Part shown: piece after piece, positions 51,794-59,983 of the stretch
Numbering within the stretch: the first letter of the stretch is position 1
How the letters are laid out: each line of letters opens with the position of its first letter
Assembly: GCA_902800525.1 (NCBI GenBank)
Contig: CADCEV010000005.1
Coordinates: forward strand, 1-64,000
Source of the DNA: an uncultured Bacteroidales bacterium
GTDB taxonomy: Bacteria > Bacteroidota > Bacteroidia > Bacteroidales > Paludibacteraceae
Reading direction: 5' to 3'
DNA: 64,000 bases
Position numbers and translations under genes: made by a program
Notes under the pieces: model-generated
What the model saw: only the letters and a program-made list of their open reading frames with translations
Database searches by the model: none
Told to the model about the DNA's origin: nothing

Positions 51794-51841
51794 CACCGTT
51801 TTTCTAATTAAATGGGTCAAAAGACCCGAAATGGAACGCAT

Positions 51842-52303
51842 ATGCAGACATTTGTAGGAAATATAGAAGGTCGATTAGACGAGAAGGGGCGAATATTTGT
51901 TCCTGCCGTTTATCGTAAGATCTTGTCAGAGGCGGATTCGAAGCGGATCGTTATGCGCCGTGATACGGATAATGAGTGTTTGATGTTTTATCCGGAGCAG
52001 GTATGGAATGAGAAAGTGGCGCAGTTACGTCAGGCCTTGGACGAATGGGATCCGGAGGATCAGCTTATACTGATGCAGTTTATGGCGGACGCCGAATACA
52101 TGGAGACGGACGGACAAGGGCGCATTTTGTTGCAAAAGAAGAATTTAGAGACAATAGGTGCACAGCAGGATGTATTGTTTGTCGGCATGTTAGACCGGTT
52201 TGCCTTGTGGGCACCGGAGAAGTTCGCAGAGAAGCGGCTCAGCCAGAGCGAATTGGCGGCACGGCTTCGTGCGAAGATGAAACGGAGCGAGGGGAACCGA
52301 TAG
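51842..52303 (+). CDS. mraZ: Transcriptional regulator MraZ
   Basis: 153 residues from ATG 51842 (MQTFVGNIEGRLDEKGRIFVPA), which fits the family start; the ATG at 51812 would translate through the leader hairpin. Two SpoVT/AbrB-like halves: about 5-55 with LDEKGRIFVPAVYRK, and about 80-125 with METDGQGRILLQKKNLE. It forms a ring that binds phased repeats at its own promoter (candidate at 51751-51770) and regulates the division cluster. First gene of mraZ-rsmH-ftsL-ftsI-murE-mraY-murD-ftsW. Confidence 0.93.
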   Translation: MQTFVGNIEGRLDEKGRIFVPAVYRKILSEADSKRIVMRRDTDNECLMFYPEQVWNEKVAQLRQALDEWDPEDQLILMQFMADAEYMETDGQGRILLQKKNLETIGAQQDVLFVGMLDRFALWAPEKFAEKRLSQSELAARLRAKMKRSEGNR

Positions 52304-52332
52304 GGGGCGATAGGTGTCAGAGTGGCGGTATT

Positions 52333-52384
52333 ACCTACTAATCACCTACTAATCACCTACTAATTACCTACTAATTGCCTACTA
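52333..52384. repeat. 11-bp phased repeat array between mraZ and rsmH
   Basis: ACCTACTAATC, ACCTACTAATC, ACCTACTAATT, ACCTACTAATT, GCCTACTA: four full units and a partial at an 11-bp period, close to one helix turn, unlike the 7- and 8-bp arrays elsewhere. The 239-bp mraZ-rsmH spacer also holds a short C/G-rich palindrome (52409-52434) and AAAAGTAGAAAAGTATAAACAG-like repeats. Confidence 0.85.
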
Positions 52385-52408
52385 TGATACCGATGAGAGA
52401 CAAAGACC

Positions 52409-52434
52409 GTCCCTATCCCCATGAAGGGGAAGAA
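52409..52434. repeat. Short C/G-rich palindrome between mraZ and rsmH
   Basis: ccctatcccc-atg-aaggggaag: a smaller intergenic member of the palindrome family. Confidence 0.6.
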
Positions 52435-52542
52435 TACAAAGAAAAGTAGATTTTTAAACTTCAAGTGGACAGTAGTGATAAAAAGTTGAAAAGTAGAAAA
52501 GTATAAACAGTTGAAAAGTATAAACAGTATAAAATCAGAAAG

Positions 52543-53610
52543 ATGGAAGAAATATATCACATACCGGCGATGCTGAAAGAGACAATCGAGGGTTTGGCGA
52601 TCAAGCCGGACGGCGTGTATGTGGATGTCACGTTCGGAGGAGGAGGGCACAGCCGCGCTATAATGAAGGACTTACACGATGGCGGCAAACTCTTCTCGTT
52701 CGATCAGGACATAGAAGCTTATCAGAACGCAGTTGAACGCGGGTTTATGCAAGAGACACCCCCCGCCCCCCTCTCAAAGGGGGAGAAAGGATATGGGAAA
52801 GGAGAGGATGAAAAGAATGCGGAGACAAAAGGAGATGATGAAAAGAATGAGGATACAAAGGGAGAAAAAGAAGAGAAATGGGTGTTTGTGCATGCGAATT
52901 TCAGGTATCTGAAGAATTGGATGAATTTTTACGGAGTAGAAGAGATAGACGGATTATTGGCGGATTTGGGAGTGAGTTTTCATCATTTTGATTGTCCGGA
53001 GAGAGGGTTTAGTTTTCGGTTTAGCGCGCCGTTGGACATGCGAATGAACCAAACAGGCAAGCGTACAGCGGCGGATGTAGTGAACGGGTATAGCGAGGAA
53101 GAGTTAGCGAAGTTGTTCTGGCTATACGGAGAGATGAAGAACGGTCGTGCGATCGCACGGAATATAGTAAAAGCGCGTGTGCAGAAGCCTATTGAGCGGA
53201 CGGAAGAGTTGGTGGCGCTATTGGCGAAAGGCATACAAGTGATGCCGAACGGCGAGATAGAAGTGCCGACACCATACAAGAAAGATTTAGCACGGATGTT
53301 CCAAGCGCTGCGGATAGAGGTGAATGACGAAATGGGTGCGTTGCGAGAGATGTTGGTGGCAGCGAGAGATCTGTTGAAGCCCGGAGGCCGGATAGCGATA
53401 CTGACTTATCATTCGTTAGAGGACCGATTGGTGAAGAACTTCTTGAGAAGCGGCAATTTGGAGGGAAAGATAGAAAAAGATTTTTACGGAAACGCGCTTA
53501 CGCCGTTTGAGGTGATCGAGAAAGGTCGTGTGGCGGATGAAGAGGAAGTAGCACGCAACCCAAGAAGCCGGAGCGCGAAGTTGCGTGTGGCAGAAAAGAA
53601 AGAACAATGA
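52543..53610 (+). CDS. rsmH: 16S rRNA N4-cytosine-1402 methyltransferase RsmH
   Basis: 355 residues, about 40 more than usual. HIPAMLKETIEGL, YVDVTFGGGGHSRAIM (SAM loop), DLGVSFHHFDCPERGFSF, PLDMRMNQTG, YSEEELAKLFWLYGE and LKPGGRIAILTYHSLEDRLVKNF are family motifs. Residues about 72-110 form an inserted charged segment: PPAPLSKGEKGYGKGE from a C/G-rich palindrome (52756-52800), followed by two copies of a DDEKNxxTKG unit coded by a 27-30-bp repeat. It separates the SAM loop strand from FVHANFRYL. It modifies C1402 together with RsmI (36085). Confidence 0.93.
   Translation: MEEIYHIPAMLKETIEGLAIKPDGVYVDVTFGGGGHSRAIMKDLHDGGKLFSFDQDIEAYQNAVERGFMQETPPAPLSKGEKGYGKGEDEKNAETKGDDEKNEDTKGEKEEKWVFVHANFRYLKNWMNFYGVEEIDGLLADLGVSFHHFDCPERGFSFRFSAPLDMRMNQTGKRTAADVVNGYSEEELAKLFWLYGEMKNGRAIARNIVKARVQKPIERTEELVALLAKGIQVMPNGEIEVPTPYKKDLARMFQALRIEVNDEMGALREMLVAARDLLKPGGRIAILTYHSLEDRLVKNFLRSGNLEGKIEKDFYGNALTPFEVIEKGRVADEEEVARNPRSRSAKLRVAEKKEQ
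52756..52872. repeat. C/G-rich palindrome plus coding tandem repeat inside rsmH
   Basis: A palindrome cccccgcccccctctcaaagggggaga-type (52756-52792), then ggaGATGAAAAGAATGcggagacaaaa and ggaGATGATGAAAAGAATGaggatacaaa, two near-copies, and a purine-only run. All in frame. Confidence 0.82.
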
Positions 53611-53629
53611 TTGCGCATGACGCAGGAAT

Positions 53630-53950
53630 ATGGCAGATACACATGACATACAAAGTTGGCTGAACGGCGACAAGTTGAGAAGCCAAAAAGTCAGAGAGCA
53701 GTACCCGCTGATCGGTTTGATCGTGGGTCTGGTGTTTCTGTATATTCTGACGGGTTATCAGTCGGCGAAACAGCAACACCGGCTGACGGATACGAAGTTA
53801 GAGATGTTAGATGCGAAATTCCGATACATGACCATCAGTGCGCAGCTGACGAATACGACGAGGCAGTCGCAGGTGGTAGAGGCACTTCGCGCAAACGGAA
53901 GCGAGTTGAGGGAGAACACCGTGCCGCCGGTGAAGATAATTGATAATTGA
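53630..53950 (+). CDS. ftsL: FtsL-like cell division protein
   Basis: 106 residues: short cytoplasmic N-terminus, one membrane helix (about 26-43, LIGLIVGLVFLYILTGY), then a periplasmic coiled coil (about 46-85, KLEMLDAKFRYMTISAQL). Size, topology and position between rsmH and the division transpeptidase identify FtsL, which joins FtsB/FtsQ-type partners in the divisome. Sequence identity alone would not. The final residues KIIDN and the stop are in the TTGATAA array that follows. Confidence 0.82.
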   Translation: MADTHDIQSWLNGDKLRSQKVREQYPLIGLIVGLVFLYILTGYQSAKQQHRLTDTKLEMLDAKFRYMTISAQLTNTTRQSQVVEALRANGSELRENTVPPVKIIDN

Positions 53951-53977
53951 TAATTGACAATTGATAATTGATAATTA
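53936..53977. repeat. TTGATAA heptad array between ftsL and ftsI
   Basis: Six units, TTGATAA and TTGACAA, ending at the ATG of ftsI. It provides the ftsL stop codon and the whole spacer. Confidence 0.9.
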
Positions 53978-55801
53978 ATGTCTGACGAGCAGAGAAATAC
54001 TATTTGGCGGTTTGCGCTGATATTTATCATCATTACCACCGGCTTTATTGCCGTGATTGGTAAGATTGTTTATATCCAAGCCGTTGAACGGGACGAATGG
54101 CTCAAAGTGGCAGAACGGCAAGTACCGACAAACCGGCCTATCAAGGCAACGAGGGGAAACATATTAGATGCGAACGGCAGTTTGTTAGCGTCCAGTATGC
54201 CACAATATTATATATATATGGACACGCGCGTAGAGGCGTTGCGCGCGAACGAAGGAAGTCTGTTTTATGAGCATGTAGATAGTTTGGCACATGATCTGGC
54301 AAACATAGTGCGCGATAAATCGCAAGCCGAATACAAGTCGCGTCTGATCCAAGCGTACAAGAACAAAGCGAAGCGTCTCAGAGTGTGCGACCGGCGCATC
54401 AATTATCTACAAAGGCAGGAGTTGCTGCAAAACCCGCTTATAAAGAAGGGAAAAATCAAGAGCGGAATTTTCTTTGAGGACCAGCACCGAAGGATCAAGC
54501 CTTATGGTATCTTAGCGAGCCGCACAATAGGTGGTATATACGGCGAAGGCGGTTACGGCAAGTCTGGATTGGAGAAACGATTTGACAAAGAGTTGCGCGG
54601 CGAAGACGGCATGAGCAGCATTCAGAAAATAGGCGGACGGTATGAGTCCGTGACGATAGAGGAGGCGCAGGACGGATTAGACGTTGTGACCACCATTGAC
54701 GCGAACCTGCAAGACATCGTGGAGAACACGCTCAAAAACAAACTCGTTGAGAAACAAGCCAAATGGGGATGCTGCATATTGATGGAGACCCAGACGGGCT
54801 ATATACGCGCGATCGCGAACCTGGACCGTGCGCAGGACGAAGAGGGTAAAGATTATTATGACGAAGCGCAAAACCATGCCGTACAGCGTGTAGAGCCGGG
54901 TTCGACATTCAAGACGATTGCTCTGGTAGCCGCATTGGACGACGGCAAAATAGATATCGACGACACGGTATCCATCTCTTCCAAACCGTGGGTGTATATG
55001 CGCAAATCCAAACACACGGACGCTCACCCGATGGACACCGTTTTGACCGTTCGTTCGGCGCTTGCTGTATCGAGTAACATCGCTCTGGCGAAACTGATCA
55101 CCCGCAGTTATGAGGGTTCGGCGCGGAAGTTCGTACGCAAGATACAGAAAATGGGGTTGATGGACAGTATCTATTGCGAGATACCGGGAGCGGATCTTAT
55201 CCGAATCGAGGTGCCGAAAGACACCGTGACGCTCAGCAAGATGTCGTACGGCTATTCGGTGGAGTTGACGCCAATGCAGATTCTGATGTTCTACAACGCG
55301 ATAGCGAATGAGGGGCGGATGATGCGGCCGATGTTGGTGCATTCGATTCAGCAAAACGGAGAGACCGTTCGTTCCTTCCGTCCGGAAGTGGTCAAATCGT
55401 CGATATGCAGTTCAAAGACGCTGCGGGACATCAAAGGTGCGCTGCATGATGTGGTCTGGGACGACCATTTGGGAACCGCCGGCGTGTTGCGATGGAACGG
55501 AAAAGTGGTTCGCCGCAAAGCACAAAGCGACATTGTGCATGTAGCCGGCAAGACAGGCACGGCGCAGCTTTTCATTCCCGGTCACGGCTATTCGGGCAGA
55601 CACCACCGCATGACGTTTGTGGGTTATTTCCCGGAAGAGAACCCGAAATACACCTGTATCTGCATGATCGAGGATCCGCATTACCCGTATGACGCCGGAA
55701 CGGATTGCGGCACCGCCGTGCGTATTATTGCGGAGAAGACCATGGCATACACGGGTTGCTATGTCTATCAAAACGGAGAAAAACAATTGGAAAAAAGATA
55801 A
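53978..55801 (+). CDS. ftsI: Division-specific peptidoglycan D,D-transpeptidase (FtsI/PBP3)
   Basis: 607 residues: one N-terminal membrane helix (about 10-32), a PBP dimer domain (about 50-230, with NRPIKATRGNILDANGSLLASS), and the transpeptidase domain with SxxK in PGSTFKTIAL (about 308-317), SxN in AVSSNIALAKL and KTG in VAGKTGTAQLF. Crosslinks septal peptidoglycan. It ends shortly after the KTG domain; the C-terminal PASTA domain found in many Bacteroidota FtsI homologues is missing. It is followed by murE 6 bp later. Confidence 0.92.
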   Translation: MSDEQRNTIWRFALIFIIITTGFIAVIGKIVYIQAVERDEWLKVAERQVPTNRPIKATRGNILDANGSLLASSMPQYYIYMDTRVEALRANEGSLFYEHVDSLAHDLANIVRDKSQAEYKSRLIQAYKNKAKRLRVCDRRINYLQRQELLQNPLIKKGKIKSGIFFEDQHRRIKPYGILASRTIGGIYGEGGYGKSGLEKRFDKELRGEDGMSSIQKIGGRYESVTIEEAQDGLDVVTTIDANLQDIVENTLKNKLVEKQAKWGCCILMETQTGYIRAIANLDRAQDEEGKDYYDEAQNHAVQRVEPGSTFKTIALVAALDDGKIDIDDTVSISSKPWVYMRKSKHTDAHPMDTVLTVRSALAVSSNIALAKLITRSYEGSARKFVRKIQKMGLMDSIYCEIPGADLIRIEVPKDTVTLSKMSYGYSVELTPMQILMFYNAIANEGRMMRPMLVHSIQQNGETVRSFRPEVVKSSICSSKTLRDIKGALHDVVWDDHLGTAGVLRWNGKVVRRKAQSDIVHVAGKTGTAQLFIPGHGYSGRHHRMTFVGYFPEENPKYTCICMIEDPHYPYDAGTDCGTAVRIIAEKTMAYTGCYVYQNGEKQLEKR

Positions 55802-55807
55802 CCATAT

Positions 55808-57259
55808 ATGAAACTCAAAGACTTATTATCGAGCATCAAGCCGATTGAAGTAGTCGGTTCGGTAGAGAAAGAGATCCGCGGCATTCATTTTGACAGCCGC
55901 AAGATAGGAGAAGGCGACCTGTTCGTTGCTCAGGTCGGCACGGCAGTAGATGGACATACGTTCATTGATGGTTGTGTTGCCAAAGGCGCCTCGGCAGTCG
56001 TGCTGAGCGACCGCGCATACATGCAGAATCCGAAAGAGGGAGTGACTTATATCCTGGTAGAGAATACGGATAAGGCCTTAGGTCTGTTGGCGAGCAAGTG
56101 GTTCGGCGAGCCGAGCAAGCAGCTGACGTTGGTCGGCGTGACGGGCACGAACGGCAAAACGACGATTGCTACGCTGCTGTATAAGTTAGTGCGCGCGCTG
56201 GGACATAAGGCAGGTCTGCTTTCCACCGTGGTCAATTATATTGAGGATGAGGCTGTGCCGGCAACTCACACCACGCCGGACGCGATTGAGTTGAACGGGT
56301 TACTGCGGAAGATGGTGGATGCCGGGTGCGAGTACGCTTTTATGGAGGTGAGCAGTCATGCTATCGCGCAGGAACGTATTGCGGGATTGGATTTTGACGG
56401 AGCGCTTTTCACGAACCTCACGCGTGACCATATTGATTATCATAAGACCTTCGACAACTACCGCGATACGAAGAAAAGGCTGTTTGACGGCTTGAAGAAA
56501 GACGCTTTTGCGGTGACCAACAAAGATGACAAGAACGGCTTGGTGATGACGCAGAACTGCAAGGCGGCGGTGCATACCTATTCTACCCGCTCGCTTGCCG
56601 ATTACAAGGCGCAGATTCTGGAAGAGGGTTTTGAGGGCATGATGCTGCAGATGAACGGCAAAGAGGTGTTTGTGCCTTTGGTAGGACGGTTTAATGTCAG
56701 CAATCTGCTCTGTATCTACGGCGCTGCATTGTGTCTGGGATTTGAGGAGTTGGAGGTGTTGCGGGTACTGAGTACGTTGAAGCCGGTGAACGGACGTTTT
56801 GAGACGATCCGCAGCCCCAAAGGTTGGACTGCGATTGTTGATTATGCCCATACGCCCGACGCCGTGGACAATGTGATTCAAACGATACGCGAGATCAAGA
56901 AAGAAGGCGCGAAACTCATCACGGTAGTGGGTTGCGGCGGAAACAGGGACAAGGGGAAACGGCCGATGATGGCGAAGATTGCGAAAGCCGGCAGCGAGCA
57001 GTTGATCCTGACATCTGATAACCCGCGTGACGAAGAGCCGGCGGATATTTTGAACGATATGAAAGCCGGTCTGACCGAGGAGGAGTTACGGAGCACTCTG
57101 GTGATTGAAGATCGCGCGGCGGCGATTCAGACCGCGTGTACGCTGGCGCAGAGCGGCGATGTGATCCTCGTTGCCGGCAAAGGGCATGAGGACTATCAGA
57201 TCATCAAGGGCGTCAAACATCATTTCGACGACCATGAGGTGGTTAAACGATATTTGTAA
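55808..57259 (+). CDS. murE: UDP-MurNAc-L-Ala-D-Glu:meso-diaminopimelate ligase
   Basis: 483 residues, three Mur ligase domains. VTGTNGKTTIATLLYKL (P-loop, about 115-131), TTPDAIELNGLL, MEVSSHAIAQERI, FTNLTRDHIDYH, and in the C-terminal domain TSDNPRDEEP, whose DNPR motif is typical of enzymes adding mDAP, not Lys. Consistent with dapB at 42084. Carbamoylated Lys expected in the region after SSHA. No repeat insertion. Confidence 0.95.
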   Translation: MKLKDLLSSIKPIEVVGSVEKEIRGIHFDSRKIGEGDLFVAQVGTAVDGHTFIDGCVAKGASAVVLSDRAYMQNPKEGVTYILVENTDKALGLLASKWFGEPSKQLTLVGVTGTNGKTTIATLLYKLVRALGHKAGLLSTVVNYIEDEAVPATHTTPDAIELNGLLRKMVDAGCEYAFMEVSSHAIAQERIAGLDFDGALFTNLTRDHIDYHKTFDNYRDTKKRLFDGLKKDAFAVTNKDDKNGLVMTQNCKAAVHTYSTRSLADYKAQILEEGFEGMMLQMNGKEVFVPLVGRFNVSNLLCIYGAALCLGFEELEVLRVLSTLKPVNGRFETIRSPKGWTAIVDYAHTPDAVDNVIQTIREIKKEGAKLITVVGCGGNRDKGKRPMMAKIAKAGSEQLILTSDNPRDEEPADILNDMKAGLTEEELRSTLVIEDRAAAIQTACTLAQSGDVILVAGKGHEDYQIIKGVKHHFDDHEVVKRYL

Positions 57260-57277
57260 TTGGTAATTTGAGATTGT

Positions 57278-58549
57278 ATGTTCTATTCATTATTTACATA
57301 TTTCAGCGATGTATTAGGTGCGCGACTGTTCACCTATATATCCTTCCGCGCGATCCTGGCGGGCGTGATCGGATTGTTAGTCAGTATCATTTTCGGTAAT
57401 TGGTTCATCAATTACATGAAGCGGCATAATATCTCCGAGACGCAGCGGGACGAGAAAACCGACCCCTTCAATGTGGGTAAGAAAGGTGTGCCGACGATGG
57501 GCGGTCTGATTGTCATTGCGGCTATCCTGATCCCCTGTCTGCTTCTGGGCAAACTGAGCAACGTGTATATGATCCTGATGCTTGTGACCACGCTGCTAAT
57601 GGGTGCGCTTGGTTTTGCGGACGACTATATCAAGACCTTCAAAAAGAACAAAGAGGGCATGAACGGATGGATCAAGATTGCGGGTCAAGTGGCGTTAGGT
57701 TTGATTGTCGGACTGACGCTCCGTTTCAGTCCGTCGGTAACGATGAACGAGGTAGTGACCCACAAGATCGAAAACAACATCGAGGTGTTTGAAAAGACGC
57801 CGCAGATCAAATCCACACAGACCACGATCCCCTTTGTGAAGCATCATAACTTCAATTACGCGGACCTTTTCTCCTGGACCGGCGAGAATAACAAGTACAG
57901 GTGCGGTTGGATTTTCTTCGTGTTGCTGACCATTTTTGTGGTAGCAGCGGTATCGAACGGAGCGAACCTCAATGACGGCATGGACGGTATGTGTGCCGGC
58001 AACTCGGCGATTATCGGTGTGGCGTTGTTAGCTTTGGCTTATGCCAGCGGTAGTGTTGTTTGGGCAGAGTATTTCGACGTGATGTATATCCCCGGCAGCG
58101 AAGAGTTAGTGGTCTTTCTGGCCGCTTTTGTAGGTGCTTTGGTGGGTTATCTGTGGTTTAACGGTTTCCCGGCACAGGTGTTCCTTGGCGATACGGGCAG
58201 TTTGACCGTCGGCGGCATCATCGGTGTCTGCGCCATGGTGATCCATAAGGAACTGATGATTCCTGTTCTTTGCGGTATCTTCCTCATGGAGAGCGTGAGT
58301 GTGATCCTGCAAACACAGGTATATAAATATTATAAGAAACGCGGGCGCCACGTGCGCGTGTGGAAGAGAGCCCCGCTGCATGACCATTTCCGCACGTCGG
58401 TGGATCAGGTGCTGAAGAACGATCCGACTTGTTCGATTCTGCTCAAAGGCAGCAAGAACCTGCATCACGAGACCAAGATCGTCCTCCGTTTCTGTATCGT
58501 GACGCTGATTTTGGCAGCAATCACAATTTTGACTCTTAAAATCCGTTAA
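57278..58549 (+). CDS. mraY: Phospho-N-acetylmuramoyl-pentapeptide transferase
   Basis: 423 residues, about ten to eleven membrane helices. Makes lipid I on undecaprenyl phosphate. KKGVPTMGGL, FADDYIKTFKKNKEGMNGWIK (catalytic Asp pair), NGANLNDGMDGMCAGNSAI and the His-rich HHVRVWKRAPLHDHF-type RAPLHDHFR motif are present. Like other Bacteroidota MraY it has an extra periplasmic-side segment at about 150-205 (MNEVVTHKIENNIEVFEKTPQIKST). Gap of 18 bp from murE and 2 bp to murD. Confidence 0.95.
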   Translation: MFYSLFTYFSDVLGARLFTYISFRAILAGVIGLLVSIIFGNWFINYMKRHNISETQRDEKTDPFNVGKKGVPTMGGLIVIAAILIPCLLLGKLSNVYMILMLVTTLLMGALGFADDYIKTFKKNKEGMNGWIKIAGQVALGLIVGLTLRFSPSVTMNEVVTHKIENNIEVFEKTPQIKSTQTTIPFVKHHNFNYADLFSWTGENNKYRCGWIFFVLLTIFVVAAVSNGANLNDGMDGMCAGNSAIIGVALLALAYASGSVVWAEYFDVMYIPGSEELVVFLAAFVGALVGYLWFNGFPAQVFLGDTGSLTVGGIIGVCAMVIHKELMIPVLCGIFLMESVSVILQTQVYKYYKKRGRHVRVWKRAPLHDHFRTSVDQVLKNDPTCSILLKGSKNLHHETKIVLRFCIVTLILAAITILTLKIR

Positions 58550-58551
58550 TT

Positions 58552-59832
58552 ATGAAAAGAATCGTTGTATTAGGAGCCGGGGAGAGCGGCACAGGGGCTG
58601 CAATCCTCGCGAAGGAGAAAGGCTTTGAGGTTTTTGTGTCCGATTATGGTACGATCACGGCGCCTTACCGTGCGTTGTTAGACCAGAACGGTGTGCAATG
58701 GGAAGACGGCAAACACAGCGAGGAACTTATTCTCAATGCCGATGAAGTGATTAAATCGCCCGGTATTCCGTTGACGGCTCCGATCATACAGAAGTTGACG
58801 GCGCAAGGAACGCCCATCATCTCCGAGATCGAGTTCGCAGCGCGGTACACGAATGCGAAAATGATCTGTATTACCGGTTCGAACGGCAAGACCACGACCA
58901 CTTCGCTCATCTTCTATATCCTGAAACAGGCAGGGCTCAATGTGGGTCTCGCGGGAAACATAGGCAATTCGCTGGCGTTGCAGGTGGCACATGAGGATCA
59001 CGACTATTATGTTATCGAGTTGAGTTCTTTCCAGTTGGACAACATGTACGATTTCAAGGCGGATGTGGCTATTTTGCTGAATATCACGCCGGATCACCTG
59101 GACCGCTACGACTATAATTTCCAGAACTACGTGGACGCCAAGTTCCGCATCGTGCGCAATCAGACCGCCGATGATGCATTCATCTATTGGGCGGAAGATC
59201 CGGTCATTGACCGTGAGATGAAGAAACTGCAACTCGGTGCAACCCTTTATCCGTATGGTTTCACACAGCCTAATCCGCTGCCGCTGGGCGAGGACGAATT
59301 GGCGCTCAAGGGGCGGCATAATGTGCTGAATTCCATGGCGGCAACGATTGCGGCAAATGTGCTGCATATCCGTAAAGAGGTTATCCGCGAGAGTCTGCGG
59401 ACGTTCCAAGGCGTAGATCACCGGCTTCAGTATGTAGCTACCGTCCGGGGCGTGCGATATATCAATGACAGCAAGGCGACGAACGTCAATTCGTGCTGGT
59501 ATGCCTTGGAGGCGATGACGACACCGACGGTGCTCATTCTCGGCGGCAAGGACAAAGGCAACGACTATTCGGAGATCGACGATCTGGTTCGCGAGAAATG
59601 CCATACGCTCATTTTCATGGGGCTTCATAACGAGAAACTGCATGCGCATTTCGATTCGTTCGGGCTCAATATCATTGATACCGACAATCTCCACGATGCG
59701 GTACAAGGGGCATATAAGGCAGCCCGCGAAGGCGATACCGTTCTGCTGAGTCCGTGCTGTGCGTCCTTTGACCTCTTCAAATCCTATGAGGATCGCGGAG
59801 AGCAGTTCATGGCCGCCGTACGAGCGTTATAA
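58552..59832 (+). CDS. murD: UDP-N-acetylmuramoylalanine-D-glutamate ligase
   Basis: 426 residues. Rossmann-like first domain with VVLGAGESGTGAAILAKEKGF, then ITGSNGKTTTTSLIFYIL (P-loop, about 104-121), ELSSFQLDNM, NITPDHLDRYDY, and C-terminal YINDSKATNVNS and LSPCCASFDLFKSYEDRGEQF, all MurD hallmarks. Adds D-Glu to UDP-MurNAc-L-Ala. Stop codon directly followed by the large composite array. Confidence 0.95.
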   Translation: MKRIVVLGAGESGTGAAILAKEKGFEVFVSDYGTITAPYRALLDQNGVQWEDGKHSEELILNADEVIKSPGIPLTAPIIQKLTAQGTPIISEIEFAARYTNAKMICITGSNGKTTTTSLIFYILKQAGLNVGLAGNIGNSLALQVAHEDHDYYVIELSSFQLDNMYDFKADVAILLNITPDHLDRYDYNFQNYVDAKFRIVRNQTADDAFIYWAEDPVIDREMKKLQLGATLYPYGFTQPNPLPLGEDELALKGRHNVLNSMAATIAANVLHIRKEVIRESLRTFQGVDHRLQYVATVRGVRYINDSKATNVNSCWYALEAMTTPTVLILGGKDKGNDYSEIDDLVREKCHTLIFMGLHNEKLHAHFDSFGLNIIDTDNLHDAVQGAYKAAREGDTVLLSPCCASFDLFKSYEDRGEQFMAAVRAL

Positions 59833-59980
59833 TTGATAATTGATAATTGATAATTGATAATTGACAATTGATAATTGATAATTGACAATTGATAATTGAT
59901 AATTGACAATTGATAATTCTTATCTCGCTTCGCTCGAACGATTATTTTCGACAAGCGAAAATCTTGATAATTGATAATTT
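59832..59980. repeat. TTGATAA array with two hairpins between murD and ftsW
   Basis: About twelve TTGATAA/TTGACAA heptads (59832-59918), hairpin around CTCGCTTCGCTCGA (59930-59937 region), CGATTA, hairpin TTTTCG-ACAA-GCGAAAA (about 59944-59961), then two more heptads. Same plan as 29263-29360: array, hairpin, CGATTATTT, hairpin, array. Confidence 0.88.
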
Positions 59981-59983
59981 TAA

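Noticed and set aside
59832-59925. Regular short repeats looking like a CRISPR array
   Set aside because: Units are 7 bp with no unique spacers and there are no cas genes; they match the heptad arrays found all over the window.
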